From contig CAJMAW010000083.1 of the NCBI GenBank assembly GCA_905211485.1, forward strand, positions 1 to 14,206: a DNA stretch of 14,206 bases, in the 5' to 3' direction. A program made the position numbers and the translations under genes. Origin of the DNA: an uncultured Lentisphaeria bacterium. GTDB taxonomy: Bacteria; Verrucomicrobiota; Lentisphaeria; Victivallales; UBA1829. Shown one piece after another: positions 12,584 to 14,206 of this stretch. The notes under the pieces were generated by a model. That model saw nothing but the letters and a program-made list of their open reading frames with translations, did not search any database and was not told the origin of the DNA. The stretch's first letter is position 1. Every line of letters starts with the position of its first letter.

Positions 12584-13777
12584 TTAGCGGAGTTTAAGCG
12601 TGGCCAGCCCGATCAGGGCGAAGAGTCCGGCGAGAATCCAGAAACGGGTCACAATCTGAGTTTCCGTCCAGCCCAGCCGTTCAAAGTGATGGTGGATCGG
12701 CGCGCAGAGGAAGATGCGCTTCCCCGTCAGCCTGAAACTCAACACCTGCAGCATGACGGAGAACCCTTCCATCAGGAACACGAATCCGATGATGCACAGC
12801 AGCGCCTGCTGCCCCATGAGAATCGCCAGAAGCGCCAGACACCCCCCGATCGGAAGACTCCCCGTATCTCCCATGAAGACAGCCGCTGGCTTGCAGTTGT
12901 ACCACAGGAATCCAATGCACGCCCCCGCCATCGCCGAAGTGAACACCATGATTTCCCCCGCGCCTGGAATCGAGGGAATCAGAAGATATTTTGCAAAAAC
13001 CGCGTGCCCGTGCATATAGGCCACCGCTCCGAGAGAAAGGGCGCAGAAGACGGTGCAGCCGGAAATGAGCCCGTCTTTCCCGTCTGTCAGGTTTGTCGCG
13101 TTGCTGAAAAACACCACGTACACCGTGTTGACGAGGAAAATCACGCCGATCAAAAGCGCCGCCCAGGTTTCCGGACAGACAAAGAGCGGTTTGTCCAGAA
13201 TCTGGGTCGGAGGCCAGAACTGAAGCGTTTCCCCCGCCGGACGGATGCAGATCGGATCCTTGCAGAAGGGAATGAAGAATTTGGTCGTCAAAGTGTCAGG
13301 CATCTTGTAGATGATGTAGAGCGCGGCGAAGCTCACGAGTGCCTGCACGGCGAGTTTGCATTTCCCGGACACTCCGTCCCGGACGTTCCGATGATATTTC
13401 ACCTTCAGGAAATCGTCGTAAAATCCCAGCGCCGCCAGCGGGAAGAGCACGACCAGAAACACCAGGATTATCCGGTTGGAGAGATCCCCCCAGAGCATGG
13501 TCGACGCCGCAATCGCCGCAACCACAAGTAAGCCCCCCATCGACGGCGTTTTGTCCTTGCTGTGGTCGATGAATTTTTCATCCACCAGTCCTTCCATGCG
13601 GTTCGAGCGCGCCACTGCGAAGGTTTTCAGCCTGCGGATGCTCCACGGCCCCAGAAGAAGCACGAGAAACATGGCAGTAAGCAGGGCTCCTGCTGAACGG
13701 AATGTCATATAATCGAATAGTCGCAGCGGTGTGTCCTTGTAGGCGGGCATCAGATGCAGAACAAGCGAATACAGCAT
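12584..13777 (-). CDS. mraY: Phospho-N-acetylmuramoyl-pentapeptide transferase (lipid I synthase)
   Basis: MraY moves phospho-MurNAc-pentapeptide from its UMP carrier to undecaprenyl phosphate, making lipid I on the inner face of the cytoplasmic membrane. The 397-residue product starts at 13777 (MLYSLVLHLM, then FDYMTFRSAGA), matching the family N-terminus; the open frame extends upstream to 13993 but that part is not MraY-like and crosses the terminator and promoter. Motifs: TPSMGG (77-82), catalytic-site aspartates in GFYDDFLKV (D121, D122), NLTDGKDGL (229-237), GFLWYNCKPAAVFMGDTGSL (289-308), and APIHHHFE (359-366). Many hydrophobic helices run through it, and the C-terminus GLATLKLR is family-typical. 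Lys234 sits where E. coli has Leu in DGLDGL. There is an insertion at about residues 168-200. The Shine-Dalgarno is weak (AAAGG about 14 bases upstream). No other mur or fts gene is adjacent. Confidence 0.96.
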   Translation of the reverse strand: MLYSLVLHLMPAYKDTPLRLFDYMTFRSAGALLTAMFLVLLLGPWSIRRLKTFAVARSNRMEGLVDEKFIDHSKDKTPSMGGLLVVAAIAASTMLWGDLSNRIILVFLVVLFPLAALGFYDDFLKVKYHRNVRDGVSGKCKLAVQALVSFAALYIIYKMPDTLTTKFFIPFCKDPICIRPAGETLQFWPPTQILDKPLFVCPETWAALLIGVIFLVNTVYVVFFSNATNLTDGKDGLISGCTVFCALSLGAVAYMHGHAVFAKYLLIPSIPGAGEIMVFTSAMAGACIGFLWYNCKPAAVFMGDTGSLPIGGCLALLAILMGQQALLCIIGFVFLMEGFSVMLQVLSFRLTGKRIFLCAPIHHHFERLGWTETQIVTRFWILAGLFALIGLATLKLR

Positions 13778-13832
13778 AATCAGGGAAAGCCTTTTTTTCA
13801 GTCGGGAATTTTGTTTTTTTGCGGAGGAGGAT

Positions 13833-13861
13833 ATTATACCGTGCGGGGCTTTGAAAAACAA
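13833..13861 (-). promoter_or_regulatory. Promoter of mraY
   Basis: On the minus strand TTGTTT (13856-13861) and a perfect TATAAT (13833-13838) are 17 bases apart. The predicted start near 13826 gives a leader of about 49 bases before the ATG at 13777. Its position between the hydrogenase terminator and mraY supports an independent unit and rules out the longer upstream start. Confidence 0.6.
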
Positions 13862-13935
13862 ATTCCCTCCCGTGTTTTTTCCCGGAAAAAAGAAGGGGGG
13901 CGATGCGGGGAAAGAAGAAGGAAATTCCCGGGGGG

Positions 13936-13974
13936 AAAAAGCGGTCCGGAACCGAAAAATCAGGTCCGGACCGC
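13936..13974 (-). terminator. Intrinsic terminator of the [FeFe] hydrogenase gene
   Basis: On the minus strand GCGGTCCGGA (13974-13965) and TCCGGACCGC (13950-13941) form a perfect GC-rich 10-bp stem around a 14-base loop, followed by five T's (13940-13936). It begins 24 bases after the hydrogenase stop codon. It is the clearest terminator in the window. Confidence 0.85.
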
Positions 13975-13998
13975 GGAATACGGAAGAAATCACGCGTG

Positions 13999-14206
13999 TT
14001 ACGCTTTTTTCCTGCTCCTGTCAATATACGTGGTGTGCAGAAGCTTGTGCGCGCAATGGCTGCCGGGTTCGCCCAGAAATTCGGCGTAGAGTTTCTGGAT
14101 GGAGGGATTCTGATGAGACTTCCGGATGGGTTTGGACTGATCCTCCCGGTAAAGAGCCTCCATGCGTTTTTCCAAAATGGCGGTGTTGCCGTGGTGATAG
14201 GGCTGG
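13999..14206 (-). CDS. [FeFe] hydrogenase, C-terminal end (partial)
   Basis: Only the last 68 residues are inside the window; the gene enters from the right edge. The visible part starts QPYHHGNTAILEKRMEALYR, which in this family follows directly after the last H-cluster cysteine motif (ending in GGGQP). The iron-hydrogenase small-subunit-like tail then follows: IRKSHQNPSIQKLY, EFLGEP, and SHCAHKLLHTTY, close to the usual SHKAHELLHTHY. The active-site domain lies outside. Such tails occur in HydA-type and NAD(P)-linked multimeric hydrogenases, so I cannot tell whether it is a monomeric or a bifurcating enzyme. It catalyses reversible H2 formation in the cytoplasm and points to a fermenting anaerobe. 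A strong terminator follows the stop. Confidence 0.88.
   Translation of the reverse strand, partial: QPYHHGNTAILEKRMEALYREDQSKPIRKSHQNPSIQKLYAEFLGEPGSHCAHKLLHTTYIDRSRKKA

Noticed and set aside
13778..13993. 72-residue N-terminal extension of MraY
   Set aside because: The extension is not MraY-like and spans the promoter and the hydrogenase terminator; the family N-terminus begins at the ATG at 13777.
1..14206. Search for tRNA, rRNA, CRISPR arrays, transposases, integrases and phage genes
   Set aside because: No such feature was recognised by eye; all long frames are explained by the listed genes or are their antisense shadows.

Overview
The window looks like chromosome from an anaerobic member of the PVC group, most likely Lentisphaerota or Verrucomicrobiota. 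Three things suggest this: (i) a cassette of pilin-like proteins resembling the 'Verru_Chthon' cassettes known from Verrucomicrobium and Chthoniobacter; (ii) a MoxR-DUF58-BatA operon; (iii) the C-terminal end of an [FeFe] hydrogenase, an enzyme of fermentative anaerobes. The taxonomic call is an inference from gene content. No rRNA, tRNA, CRISPR array, insertion sequence or prophage gene was seen.

Layout from left to right: all genes are on the minus strand except one CPBP protease gene. Positions 1-28 may hold the first codons of a gene running off the left edge, with a candidate promoter at 81-108. Positions 130-5701 form a tight five-gene minus-strand operon, transcribed right to left: a GspI/PilV-like pseudopilin, a GspJ-like pseudopilin, a 957-residue PilX/GspK-like protein, a 216-residue protein with a signal peptide and no recognised family, and a GspH/FimT-like pseudopilin. 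A sigma70-like promoter sits at 5789-5818 in a 370-base AT-rich gap. Next comes purT (6072-7253), the formate-dependent step of purine synthesis. Then comes a four-gene operon (7378-11405, transcribed right to left) encoding a MoxR AAA+ ATPase, a DUF58/vWA protein, a two-pass membrane protein and BatA. The last three genes are joined by two ATGA start/stop overlaps.

A 260-base divergent spacer (11406-11665) separates this operon from the plus-strand CPBP intramembrane protease gene (11666-12553). The spacer contains a TATAAT box embedded in a perfect 8-bp inverted repeat. The CPBP gene converges on mraY (12584-13777, minus), the lipid I synthase of peptidoglycan synthesis, which has its own promoter and lies away from the usual cell-division/wall cluster. 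A strong intrinsic terminator (13936-13974) closes the [FeFe] hydrogenase gene that enters from the right edge.

How the genes work together: the pseudopilin cassette probably builds a short pseudopilus-like or surface structure, using a membrane assembly platform and prepilin peptidase encoded elsewhere. The MoxR/DUF58/BatA operon probably forms an envelope-associated chaperone or metal-binding vWA complex. The remaining genes are housekeeping or energy metabolism. The most unusual content is the pseudopilin cassette: its extra secreted member, and the lack of the usual glycine before the cleavage site in all three class III leader peptides.
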